DNA of 27,051 bases from Conidiobolus incongruus B7586 (lineage: Eukaryota > Entomophthoromycota > Entomophthoromycetes > Entomophthorales > Conidiobolaceae), in contig JNEM01011826.1 in NCBI GenBank assembly GCA_000697335.1, positions 1 to 27,051 on the forward strand. The letters run 5' to 3'. How positions within the stretch are numbered: position 1 is the first letter of the stretch; each line of letters opens with the position of its first letter. Shown here in pieces: positions 1-10,902 of the stretch. The notes under the pieces are model-generated. The model was not told the origin of the DNA. It made no database searches and saw only the letters and a list, made by a program, of their open reading frames with translations. The position numbers and the translations under genes were made by a program.

Positions 1-33
1 CCTAAGCATCAAAGATCAATATCTATTTTGTAA
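1..33 (+). CDS. 3' end of an Hsp20 small heat-shock protein gene (cut by window edge)
   Basis: The first 33 bases read PKHQRSISIL followed by TAA at 31-33. This is exactly the C-terminal tail of the Hsp20 encoded at 13763-13245, including the I-x-I motif (ISI) that docks sHSP subunits into oligomers. The nucleotide match to that gene is perfect for bases 1-69, so it runs 36 bases past the stop into the 3' flank, and then stops abruptly. It is therefore the tail of a fifth Hsp20 paralogue, most of which lies left of the window. Only the tail is visible, so whether the gene is whole cannot be judged. Confidence 0.85.
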   Translation, partial: PKHQRSISIL

Positions 34-644
34 TTACATTAAATTAATTTGTATTTTTATCAAATAAAATTAATTATTTAAATTATATATAATTCAGTTT
101 CTCAATTTGATACTTATATAAATATTGTTTTGAGTAAATGTTCCAAGTTTATGAATTATGTATATAATGCAAATATAAACTGTATAGCTGTATCTTGATT
201 TATAATTGAATTTTTTCAATATCTTTTTCAAGGTTTACACATAATTACACTCATTGACTATTATTAATTATTATAAATTCTAATAATTCTATAATTATAT
301 GTGATGTTATTACAAAATTAAAAGTGAGACCATTTAATGGCTTAATATTTTTTAGTCTTCAATACTTGGAATATTTTAATAATATAACCATAGCTATACA
401 TAATTATTGATATTACTAATTTTGTTGTTATTTTCAAATATATAATCAACAATTGCTTTTTGATTGAGCATTGTTAATCAATTATATGGGGAAATGATTT
501 CTTGTATAAACAGAATAAGAATAAATTGATTTTGTCTTATGTATCATATTAAGGATATAATATCACTTAATGATTGATATATTTGAGTTACTATTTTGCA
601 AAAAACATCTTACTCTCCAAATCCGTAATTCCATTTTGATAAAA
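34..644. other. AT-rich intergenic spacer between two Hsp20 genes
   Basis: Bases 34-69 repeat the 3' flank of the Hsp20 gene at 13245-13763 exactly. Beyond that I see no gene, RNA or repeat, only AT-rich sequence leading to the heat-shock element of the next Hsp20 gene. Confidence 0.5.
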
Positions 645-657
645 GAATTTTCTAGAA
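645..657 (+). promoter_or_regulatory. Heat-shock element of the 792 Hsp20 gene
   Basis: GAAttTTCtaGAA is a perfect three-unit heat-shock element of alternating GAA and TTC with 2-bp gaps, the binding site of a heat-shock factor trimer. It lies 56 bp upstream of the TATA box and continues into ATTTGG, an extension shared, with one base varying, by the other three Hsp20 promoters here. Confidence 0.85.
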
Positions 658-713
658 ATTTGGTTTGATTTCTGATTTTATCGAGATTTTGTATGGAGCT
701 CGTTCAAAAAGCG

Positions 714-721
714 TATAAATA
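714..721 (+). promoter_or_regulatory. TATA box (TATAAATA) of the 792 Hsp20 gene
   Basis: TATAAATA followed by G, 78 bp before the start codon. The same octamer stands at the matching place in the other Hsp20 promoters of the window. Confidence 0.75.
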
Positions 722-791
722 GTTTGATTGAGTCAGGAACAAAATTACTGATACCTATAAGCCAATTCAATAATCAAACCTTCAGGTCAAA

Positions 792-1310
792 ATGCTTCTC
801 TACTATTCCAATATTCAAGCTCCTTTCGTCAACAACTTGGTTGATCTTTACTTATGTCCAGCTCAATCAAATTGCAAATCCAGAAAACCTTCTTATACCA
901 TTCCTAGCACTGATATCCTGGAATCTGATGATGCATACAAAGTGAGAATTCAATTACCTGGCATTCCTAAAGAATACATATCTATCAACTTTGAAGAGAA
1001 TATCTTAACTGTTTCCACTAATAAACAGAATGAAGAAAAGAAATCATCTGAAGAGAAGGTTGACGGTGAAGTCAGTGAAGAGCTCGAATCTATAACATCT
1101 CAAAATGGTAGCAAAGATGTAAAGGAAACAAATGATAATAATGATTTCAGAGTTCACCTCAGGCAAATCTCGACTAAGCCTTACAAGAAAGTAATCGAAT
1201 TTCCCTCACAAGTCGATGTAGAAAGGATATCAGCTGATTATATTAATGGACTATTAACTGTAACTCTACCAAAATCTCAAAAAATTCACAAGTCTATCTC
1301 GATTTTATAG
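792..1310 (+). CDS. Small heat-shock protein, Hsp20/alpha-crystallin family (172 aa)
   Basis: ATP-independent cytosolic chaperone that holds unfolding proteins in oligomeric complexes during heat stress (family knowledge). The 172-aa protein has a short hydrophobic N-terminus (about 1-40) with MLLYYSNIQ, which matches MLCYSNIQ of the 13763 paralogue and supports this start. The alpha-crystallin domain spans about 41-162: VRIQLPGIPKE, then FEENILTVST, later STKPYKKVIEFPSQVD and NGLLTVTLPK. A hydrophilic Lys/Glu/Asn/Ser-rich insert of about 45 residues (76-120) interrupts the domain. The tail has the ISI docking motif (169-171). No intron is evident. The promoter has a perfect heat-shock element (645-657) and TATA box (714-721), so heat induction by HSF is likely. 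Part of the domain is identical at DNA level to the inverted paralogue at 13763-13245. Confidence 0.93.
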   Translation: MLLYYSNIQAPFVNNLVDLYLCPAQSNCKSRKPSYTIPSTDILESDDAYKVRIQLPGIPKEYISINFEENILTVSTNKQNEEKKSSEEKVDGEVSEELESITSQNGSKDVKETNDNNDFRVHLRQISTKPYKKVIEFPSQVDVERISADYINGLLTVTLPKSQKIHKSISIL

Positions 1311-3060
1311 TTATATGACACCTAATTGTACTTTACTAATAAATAAAATTAATCATATCAATTATATTAATTCATGATTTTTATATATGCTATAATATTT
1401 GTATACTAGAATATTTTCAATTAATTCATCAAATTAATTATTAATTTGGTTTCCAAATACGATTCAAATATCATAACTAATCTTAATATTTGATTTCAAT
1501 ATTTTATTTTTGGCTATATTTGTTTCTATTTGAGTAATAATGTTTATTATATTATAATTAACTAGAGTTTTAATTCTATACTTGTATTATTAACTATAAA
1601 AAATATCACAATCCTGGATGTAAATGTGATCAATTTAGAGAATAAAAATTTAGTTAAATAGTTGACATTATTTCTATAATTTATTTAGGATTATATTAAT
1701 TTCTATTAAATAATTCAATCACCTAACAAATTCAGCAAGAAGCAATATTTTTAATTTGAATTTTTAAATGATATATTTTAAAAATATTATATTTATATAT
1801 TCAATTATAATTAATATTATAGATAAATAAAATTTGAATATTATCTGATTATTAAATTAAAAATAATATATCAATAGACCTCACTAGTTCAATGATAACA
1901 GATTGAATATTTTAGAACATAAATTATAAAAATTAATAAAGGTGTCATTTGATTTTTTAAATTTGATTTATACATATTTTTAGATGTATTATGGGTGAAT
2001 AATTGGTAATATTTTACTATCTTCATTCTAGTGACTTAGAACATTTCATTTACTTGCTCTCTTTAATGTTTGCAAAGTTGAAACTATTTAATTTGCTAAT
2101 ATTTAATATAATTGGCTGATTGAAATTGAGTACAAGTTACCTTCAATTTAATAGCATTTTAAAATAAATGAAGTACTATAAATATAATGTTAACTAATAT
2201 TAATCATTGAATATTATTAATACTCAATTCTATGAATAATAATTATGTTTTTATTAATAAATAATTCTAAGAATTTTCAGATTAAATTTAAGTGATAAGA
2301 TAAATCAGATAAGTTGCTAACTGGAATTTGCAAATACGAACTTGGTTTTAACCTGGAAATTTTAACTATATTGATTTTTATATAATTTATCGAACTTTAA
2401 TGATTTGAAATTTTAAACTGAAAATATTCGTAATCAAAAGAAAATTAAATGAGTTGACGAATGAAAAGTTTTGAATGATTAATATCAACAATGGTTTACT
2501 ACTTTTGGCGTATTGTAATTTTTCAACTTAAGCAACTCTGAATTATAGCATGTATGAATTTTAATGAATACGAAAATTCCAAAATTAGAATTTTATACTT
2601 ATATTGATATATTATAATGAATATATCAAATTTTCAAATAAAATATTAAGCTGTTAAATTTAAAAAAAAACAAACCCGAATCAACTTGAAATCACAACAA
2701 AAGACCATTAAAATAGTTATATTATTTGTATTTCAATATGAGAAAAACTGGGTTTATGAAATTATTGGTCAAGATGACTAATTTTTAGTAATTATATTAA
2801 TATTGCCAAATTCAGTTCAAGCTTTAAACCTTTAAAATTTTCTCAAGGATTAAATTCGATTTAAAAGGATGATTGGTCAACCAGAATTAATTTACTCCAT
2901 GCATTTTCCAAAAATTTAAAAAATTAATATCAATCCCACAAACTGTAAACTTCAATTAATGAAGTAAATTTTATTTTTGCATTAAACGTTAATTAATAAC
3001 TATTACATACAAATCAGTTATTATAAATATTTTTTAAAGTTTAATACACTTTAAATCATA
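1311..3060. other. AT-rich intergenic region, no gene seen
   Basis: About 1.75 kb of AT-rich sequence between the Hsp20 stop and the lysyl-tRNA synthetase promoter. I find no coding pattern, tRNA, clear repeat or transposon remnant in it. Confidence 0.5.
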
Positions 3061-3067
3061 TATAAAA
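3061..3067 (+). promoter_or_regulatory. Probable TATA box of the lysyl-tRNA synthetase gene
   Basis: TATAAAA 48 bp before the start codon at 3109. In DNA this AT-rich such strings are frequent, so the call rests on position. Confidence 0.4.
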
Positions 3068-3108
3068 TAAATCTCCAAATTTTTGTGTGTATATAATATA
3101 GTATAATT

Positions 3109-5151
3109 ATGAGTGATCAACCAGTTGAACAAGCTACTCAAGCTGTCAATAACCTCCATTTAGACTCTGTTACTGGAGAATACGTTTCTAAGAGGTACTT
3201 ATTCAGTTACTGATAAATATATTTCGATATCTGATTTATTGTATTTTAGTGAATTGAAGAAGCGTCAAAAGCAAAGAGAAAGAGATGCTAAGAAGGTACT
3301 TTTCTAAGATCTCATTTTTATTGAAAATTGATTTAATTGATATATTGAATTAATTAGGAAGCTAAGGCTGCTGCCAATCCTCAACCCGCTAAGAAGGAAA
3401 AGGCTGAAGGTCAATCTGCTGAAGATAGCGAAGAAACTCTCAATCCCAACGTAATTACCACTATATGATTTGCAAACTTTGTTTACTCATTTGTTTTTAG
3501 CAATACTTTGAGATCCGTACCAAAGCCGTTAAGGGTATGATGGAAAATGGACCCAATCCTTATCCCCACAAATTCCAAGTTGAAATCTCTCTTCCCGATT
3601 TCATTAAGAAGTACTCCCATTTCGAAGCTGGCGACAGATCTGAAGAGCTTGTTACCGTTGCTGGTATTATTCAAAGTATCTGGAATATTAGTTTGAAATA
3701 TTTACATTTATTTAGGTCGTATTCATAATAAGAGAGCTTCTGGTGCTAAGCTTAGATTCTACGATCTTCATGGTGAAGGTGTTAAGATTCAAATTATGGC
3801 TAATGCTCAGTAAATTATTGAAATTTTGATTATAATTGATAATATTAATAATTTAAAATTTAGAGATGCTGAACGTGATTTCGCTCAAACTCACGATGTT
3901 TTACGCCGTGGTGATATTGTCGGTGTTAAGGGTTATCCCGGTCGTACTAAGCGTGGTGAATTGTCCATTATGCCCGTTGATGTCACTCTTCTTTCTCCCT
4001 GTTTGAGAATGTTGCCCAAGGCTAACTACGGTTTCAAAGATCAAGAAACCAGATACCGTCAACGTTATTTGGATCTTATCATGAACAATAACGTTCGTGA
4101 AAAGTTCATCACTCGTAGCAAGATCGTCTCTGGAATTCGTTCTTACTTGGATTCTAAGGGCTTCTTGGAAGTTGAAACTCCTATGATGAACATGATTGCT
4201 GGTGGTGCTACTGCCAAGCCTTTCATCACTCACCACAACGATCTCAAGTTGGATCTCTTTATGAGAATTGCCCCCGAGTTGTACTTAAAACAACTAGTTG
4301 TTGGTGGTTTAGATCGTGTTTATGAAATTGGTCGTCAATTCCGTAATGAAGGCATCGATTTGACTCACAACCCCGAATTCACCACTTGTGAATTCTATAT
4401 GGCTTATGCTGATATGTATGATCTCATGGATATGACTGAAGAAATGTTAAGCAATATGGTCAAGGACATCAAGGGTACTTATAAGGTCACTTATCACGCC
4501 GATGGCCCTGAAAATCCTCCCATGGAAATCGATTTCACACCTCCCTTCAAACGTATTGACATGATCGAAGGTCTTGAAGAAGCTCTCAACGTCAAGTTCC
4601 CCCCCTCTACCGAACTCCATACCGCTGAAGCCAATAAGTTCCTCTCAGACTTGTGTATCAAGCACAATGTTGAATGTTCCGCTCCCCGCACCAACGCCCG
4701 TTTATTAGACAAATTAGTTGGTGAATTCTTAGAATCCAAGTGTATTAACCCTACCTTCATCACCTGCCATCCTCAAATGATGTCTCCCTTAGCCAAATAC
4801 CACCGTAACCGCCCCGGTCTCTGTGAACGTTTCGAACTCTTCTGTGCCACCAAGGAAATCTGTAACTCCTACACCGAATTGAACGATCCCTTCGATCAAA
4901 GAGCTCGTTTCGAACAACAAGCTGCCGACAAGGCCGCCGGTGACGATGAAGCTCAACTCATCGACGAAACATTCTGTACCTCCTTAGAGTATGGTTTACC
5001 TCCCACCGGTGGTTGGGGTCTCGGTGTTGATCGTTTAACCATGTTCTTATCCGACTCTAATAACATTAAGGAAGTTATTCTCTTCCCTGCCATGAAGCCT
5101 ATCGACGAAGAAGAAAAGGCTAAGCAAGCTGCCGCCATTAACGAAGCTTAA
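3109..5151 (+). CDS. KRS1: Lysyl-tRNA synthetase, cytosolic, class II (593 aa, six exons)
   Basis: Charges tRNA-Lys with lysine using ATP. I read six exons: 3109-3194, 3250-3295, 3358-3450, 3501-3675, 3716-3809 and 3864-5151. The introns are 55, 62, 50, 40 and 54 nt, all GT..AG, and the reading frame stays open throughout, giving 593 aa, close to the usual fungal cytosolic length of about 590. A charged Lys-rich N-terminal extension (about 1-75) is typical of eukaryotic KRS. It is followed by the OB-fold anticodon-binding domain ([19 protein letters not shown]) and the class II catalytic core: motif 1 [11 protein letters not shown], motif 2 [15 protein letters not shown] and motif 3 [13 protein letters not shown]. 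No mitochondrial presequence is obvious. The long last exon favours C-ending codons (CCC, GCC, TTC) despite the AT-rich surroundings, which suggests high expression. All five introns lie in the first 500 coding bases. Confidence 0.95.
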
Positions 5152-5381
5152 TTTCATTTTTAATATAAAAAAGATCTTGGACATTGTTTTAGAATTTTAA
5201 ATATATATTTTTCTTATTTTTAATCATTGAACAAATAATTTTGAAAGTAATTTAATTTTAATTAAAAGTAGAATTACACTAAATACATTTAATTTAAATA
5301 ATTTCAAAACAGAATATGTATATTGTAAATAGTTAATTAAGCATCAAATTATAAAAATGGACACATATCCTTCTTCTATTA

Positions 5382-5465
5382 TCCGACCAACCGGAATTGA
5401 ACCAGTGACCTAGAGATTACAGCGTCAACTACAGTCTCCCGCTCTACCAACTGAGCTATAGTCGG
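5382..5465 (-). tRNA. tRNA-Tyr (anticodon GTA) with 11-nt intron
   Basis: Read on the minus strand, the acceptor strands CCGACTA and TGGTCGG pair with two wobbles, and A is the discriminator. The D arm is GCTC..GAGC, the anticodon stem is GGAGA/TCTCT and the T arm is ACTGG TTCAATT CCGGT. Between the anticodon stem halves lie 18 nt instead of 7. These are the loop with GTA plus an 11-nt intron (TTGACGCTGTA) after position 37, the canonical intron site and the norm for eukaryotic tRNA-Tyr. Total length is 84 nt. A T5 run 24 nt downstream (complement of 5353-5357) could end Pol III transcription. Confidence 0.93.
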
Positions 5466-5814
5466 TTGGCGAATCTGAATATTATAGTAATTAATACTCT
5501 GTTGATTTTATATACAAACTACATTAAATCTTCTAAATTTAATAATATTATCATTTGATGTTTTGACCACAATATCATTTTTTATTTTTCAATCCAATTT
5601 TTTTTACCTTGTTTAACAATTTCAATTATTTTAATTTTAATTATTATGTATTGAATCAGGTCATTGTTTTAATTTTATGTTCAATTTTCACTTTTATAGG
5701 TTTTAATTCTGAAACTAAATCAAACCTAATTAATATTTTGAAAATTTAATTGAAAAATCGTTTTATTGATTGAAACATTTTGTTCGATACACTCAGTAAA
5801 AGTTGCTTCATTTA

Positions 5815-8800
5815 TCATTGGTACCTATCACTCATAGCCAATCCTCCTTCTAACAATGCAATCGTGCTCTTGAGGACAAAGTACCAATTCACTGGTAACT
5901 TATTCGCTCCAAACCTAATAAGTCCCTGAAAAACCTCAAATCTAGGTGTATCCCTATGCAACCAAAATCTATCAAACTGGAAATTAGGACGCGGAAGATA
6001 AAAATCCAAATTGAGGTAGCTGAGGTCCGATGTCTGTTTTAGGAATGTGATGAGAATATCATCGGGAGGGAAGTCGGACTTGGTATGGAAAAGGAGTGCG
6101 ACTTGGATACTAGATGAATATTGGACTGGCGGCAGTGGTAAATGCGTGTCGGTAACTACTACAAAATTGGGACTTGTGAATCCTTGCGTCAGCGTGGAAT
6201 TCGCTCTAACTTTTTGATTGCTTGGGATGGGAGCCACTGGGAGGTCTAGGATGAGACCCATAGTGAGAGGGATTACATCTGTAGATATGGGATACAAATG
6301 ATGCTTAAGTAATATCAAATGTCGGTTGCGATTTCCTGAAAATCCCAATTCTTCATTGGAAGATCCCTGCAATTTCTGATTGACTTCGTTGTCCGAGTCT
6401 TTCAAATTTACGAAACTTTGTAATCCACCTTCCCCAAGGACACTTAACACACAGATTAGAGATTCTTGATACTCCCAGAAAAGTTTCCAAGCTTCAAGCT
6501 CGAGTTTGTACATGCGACCAAGTTTTGTGATATAGTAGACAATACTAGCGGAATCGGGATTGTAGGGGCATGACCTTTGGACGAAGTGTTGTGTAGCGTT
6601 CCAGAGATGGTGGAGGTAGAGAGGGTATGGTATCGGCTTGTTGGGATTAAATACAGGCAGCGGGATGACTGCAGAATCTTGGTACGTTCCAGAGCTGTCT
6701 GACCAGTGAACCATAATATATTCGTAATTGGGACCTAAACTGTATGCTACATGGCAGTAGAACTTATCCTCTCTGAACTCGTAATCCGATGTTTGGAATC
6801 CGAAGTTTATCTTCTTGGGCAATTGAGGTACTAGAGTATATGCAGGTGAAAACATTTTGACAATTTTGTCACCACTACCTTCGCAGCCCTCATCCTTAAC
6901 TTTGTCAATATTTAAAAACATGTTATAAACGTTCAAACACATATTCTGCAGCACTCCTTGCACACTATCTTGGGATCTAAACCCCAGCAAAAATTCGAGG
7001 GGAATCGGCACCAATCTGATCTGGCAATGATTTGGACAATTAAAGTTTTGTTTAAAAATACTTCTTACCAAAGTTTGGCACAATTCAAAAAGCATTGGGA
7101 AATGTTGGGGTACTGCGTAAGTAATGTAATAGACTATTAAGTGTTGAGGTAAGTCCTTGGGATTCATGGTGCTCAACTCCTCACTCAGAGTAGTGCCTAA
7201 TCTAAAGTAAGCTTCCAACACTTGATCCTTGCTCACCACATGTATCTGATTATCCGCACCTTGTACCGAAATTCCCGGAGTCTGTGGCGTTGTAATCCCT
7301 TCGTGACTTCCCCTCACCTCCAAGTTACCGTGGTACTGATTCTGAGGTCTCGGTATTTGCACGTAGCCATCCTTGCAACAATTCAAATTCTTGGCAATTT
7401 CTAGGATGCCGAAACCTCCAGCGTTGAAATTATATCGCAAGCTCGTAAAAAAGTTGTTGCATTCTAGTATCAGATCGCGATTAGTAGGGATCATACACAG
7501 GTACTGAACATGTTTTGGAGGGCCCATAGGTCCCAATTCCAAACGGTCCCAGAACCACGTAGCACTCGGCTTCACAGAAATCCAGTCCGATTTGAATCCT
7601 AGTCGGAGGTTGGGCTCATTATAAGGAATTGTAACTGGGTGAGACTCTTTCATAGCTTTATTTTTAATCACGTTGGCGTAGGCCTTGAGCGACATGAAAC
7701 TGTGAATTTCGATCCCTGTGTCGCCCAATCCCTTCAATACTCTGGCCAACACTTCCGCAGTCGTCAATACCCAATGGTAGTGGTGTTGACCCTGCGGTGT
7801 TGTGGAAAAGATGTCGCTGAAGGTTTCTTCCTTGCCAGTTTTCGATCTCGGATAAAGAGGGATGTGCTGAACTTGGTCGACGAAAGTCTGCAGGACGAAA
7901 TCGTCTTCGAACAGGCCATTTCCGTAATGAATCCAAGGGAATTGTGGAGCAATGGGTTTCGTTATGAGATTCAATGGAGGTAAGAGTTTTTCGATGGAGG
8001 ATTGCGTATTAATGGGAGTGTCATCCCCAGTTTCGCCCTCTTCCTTCTCGTCGTTAGTGTCGTTGACCTTACTGGGCTTTTGGAGTGGGTCGAGCATGAT
8101 AGAGTCCATCGCTAAAAGCTGTTTCACCATTTCGGGCACTTTGTCCTTGTTACGTTTTCCTTTAGCACCACTGTCATTCTTCACATTCAAATTCTGTAGT
8201 TTTGTAGCGGTTTGTTCATTTATTTTCTTTTTGAGTTTGTAGTATTGGTACGGATTGTAATGAGGATGGTAAATCCCTCTCAATTTGTTCCTGGGTTTTA
8301 ATTTGTTTAATTTTGAATTATGAGATTCTGCTAGCACGTTGTACTTGCCTTTAGTCATATCAGTATTGTAATTCAGTTGGTTTAACGGCGAGTACTCCGG
8401 TGACAAGTAAGATGGGTAGGGACTGTACACAAGTTGAAAATTGGTCGTTGGTTTTTTAATGGGATTGCTAGGTTGTTGAACTTCAAGTTGCTGAGGTTCT
8501 TCAGTAATAGGTAATTGGTTCACTTCAGGATTGCTTGTAGTATTATTACCAAATTGATTGCTATTACCATTACCATTACTATCGTTTGCTGGGGTATTCG
8601 ATTCATTAAACAGTGCATCAATATTGTCAATAGGTTGACTAACATCCATCGATTTCGTTGTAGACAATTGCGGTTCTTTCTTAGTGTCGAAGTAACTAAA
8701 ATCGTCATCCGTCACATCCAAGCCATCCAAGCCTCCTAGATTGAGATCTTGATGCAGTGGGTCATTTGTACTCAAATTGAAGTTATTGAGATCCAAATCG

Positions 8801-10414
8801 TTGAAAAATCCAAATTCTTCAGAGTGGTGCGAACTCCCCGTGGGCATGGGTTGAGGCGGCGGCTCAAAATGTATAGGCTGACTAATTTGTTGCGAAGTGT
8901 CACTCGTCGAAAACTGACTCGATAGGTAGTCCCAAGTGTCCAATTCCTTGCCCAATCTGCCATAATCGATCACGGACGGTGTCGGTGGATGTGGTATCAT
9001 ATTCTGGGGTGAATTCATCGTAGAGTGGGGTGTATCTTTTGGCATTGGCCTGAGATTATTATTGGGATTGGACTGCAAACTTTGATTTGTATTCAGTAGA
9101 ATAAATTCCATCATATTAAAATATATTTCAGTGTAGTCCCAGGCGATCTGCCATGTGGTTTTTGATGTGGTAGTAATCGGTTGGTGGAAACCTTCTGGCA
9201 GCGGGATAAACAAAGCGAATGTGGGATATAATATAGTTGCATTCTGATCTGATTTTGGGAATCTTATATAAGTTAGATTGGGAATTCTGGGTACTGATTT
9301 CTTAAAAGGTTGTTGGCAATTGTTGGGACCATCAAAATTCGGTAGAGATAGTATGGTACACCATCGTTTTAGTATGAGGGATTCCACTTCTTCTGACAAG
9401 CCGAATGGAAATCCGAGGATTTCAACTGGAGCCAAACTTGGACTCGATAGAGCATACACTGGAAATTCTATATTGATCACTGGATTTAGGGGATCCGACT
9501 GGATAGGAGGTGATTCCGATGCAATGCTCTTAACATCTTCCCACTCTACCAATCTCGTTTGATGAATTTGAGCATTCACATTGAAGAACAGTGTATTGTG
9601 ATAGAACCATAGCTGAAATTTCATCGATGAATTGTTCAGTGTTGGCCAATCGGGATTGTGAGGCAATCTAAAACAACAGATAAGATTCAATTTTCAAACG
9701 ATGCAAATATAAATACCCTTGAAAGTACCAAGTGGAATTAGGATCTTGAGAAGGATGCCAATTTATTTGAATTAATTCATCTCCAAATATTACTGCACCT
9801 CGTTCACATAATTTTCTAAACCACATTAAACATTGAAATATAATATGATTTAATCAATTACCTATTTAAAGTCTTTCTGAACGCCTTCAAAAAAGCAACC
9901 ATGACATGGTGCACATCCTTATTGTGGGCATTCATAGAATTGGGAATGGGCAAGAATCCCTCCAAACCCTCCATCATTGCATTATCGTTGGGATCTACCA
10001 CCTGAATAGGTTGCATCATTTCACTAGTGAGTTCCAAACTCCTAATCTCTAAAAAATCATTAATCTAGGCCTTAATTTTTGATTGAAAAACCTACCAAAT
10101 AATTTAAAATCTCTGAACTTCCTCGTCAATTCTCTCAATTCTTCCAATTTTTCGGTATACCAAACGTAAAAGAAAAATCGTAGTTCGCCAACATTATTGG
10201 GGTGGTACACTAATTCGTAATCGTATACCAAATACTCTAAAGGGTTTAATCTCTTCAGAAGCTCTATCAGTTGCACAATCATTTGAGACCTCGTCAGGTA
10301 TGCCGAGGCGTGGTTGGATTGCGGATCTTTCGTCGAATATTCAATAAATTGTAGAGTATTGAAATTAGTAAGAGTTATTAAGTTGGTAGGACTTTGAGAC
10401 AAATCGAATTTCAT
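5815..10414 (-). CDS. MED13: Mediator complex subunit 13 (MED13/Srb9), four exons, 1485 aa
   Basis: Subunit of the CDK8 kinase module that controls RNA polymerase II through Mediator; it links the module to core Mediator (family knowledge). On the minus strand I read exons 10414-10096, 10048-9862, 9815-9717 and 9667-5815, with three GT..AG introns of 47, 46 and 49 nt. The frame stays open for 1485 codons; yeast Srb9 is about 1420. The N-terminal domain (about 1-330) includes residues spread over the first exons. A low-complexity Asn/Gln/Pro-rich linker with acidic patches covers about 500-750. The conserved C-terminal half begins near WIHYGNGLFEDDF (about 779), contains TWFWDRLELGPMGPPKHVQ and ends with FVVVTDTHLPLPPVQYSSS (about 1369) and a final SDRYQ. 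Starting at the internal Met at 9690 would drop the conserved N-terminus and read intron sequence, so the spliced model is preferred. I see no clear TATA box. Confidence 0.9.
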
Positions 10415-10830
10415 TTTGAATAATTTACAATATTGTAGTAGAATTTAAAATGCATTTAAAAATAATAAATAAATGTTTTACTGAATTCAATCAAAATTTT
10501 TGGATAAAAAGAAATAAAATTGAATTCTGTTAGAAGGATGAAGTGGTAGAACAAAAAATGATATAAAAAAAATCTAAATTTAAAATAATGGAATGTATGG
10601 AATGTATAACTTTTAAATATTATATAAATAAAAAATATTAAATTTTTGAGGAAGAAAGAGGTATAATAAATATATAATTAAATGAAGTTTGATGAATTAA
10701 TATTTTTTTATGATAAATTTAGTCTTGCCAAAATGTATTGGAGCTTCTATCTACCAAGTGACTTTTAGAATTTATTATGGGAGAAATTGGTTTTTAAGAA
10801 TTAAATTTAGACGTTTTTAGCTAGAGTCAA
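10415..10830. other. AT-rich spacer, MED13 5' side to tRNA-Asp
   Basis: Upstream region of MED13 on the minus strand. I find no convincing promoter motif, gene or repeat. Confidence 0.45.
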
Positions 10831-10902
10831 TCTTCGATAGTATAGTGGTGAGTATCCCCGCCTGTCACGCGGGTGACCTGGGTTCAATTCCCAGTCGGAG
10901 AG
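10831..10902 (+). tRNA. tRNA-Asp (anticodon GTC)
   Basis: 72 nt. Acceptor TCTTCGA pairs with TCGGAGA with one U-G, and G is the discriminator. The anticodon arm is CCCGC CTGTCAC GCGGG with anticodon GTC, the variable loop is GTGAC and the T arm is CTGGG TTCAATT CCCAG (B box GGTTCAATTCC). No intron. Pol III terminator candidates are TTTT at 10909-10912 and T5 at 10915-10919. It differs by one base from the copy at 15354. Confidence 0.96.

Noticed and set aside
724-945. 73-codon plus-strand frame overlapping the first Hsp20 gene
   Set aside because: It overlaps the Hsp20 coding sequence in another frame and has no homologue among the Hsp20 copies.
3537-3728. Separate small plus-strand gene within KRS
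   Set aside because: It is KRS exon 4 read through the following 40-nt intron.
7664-7936. Minus-strand and plus-strand frames inside the long MED13 exon
   Set aside because: These are shadow frames of the conserved MED13 coding sequence, with no independent features.
9667-9690. Start codon at 9690 for a 1291-aa MED13
   Set aside because: Bases 9690-9668 belong to an intron with a good TTTTAG acceptor. Splicing joins upstream exons in frame and restores a normal MED13 N-terminus.
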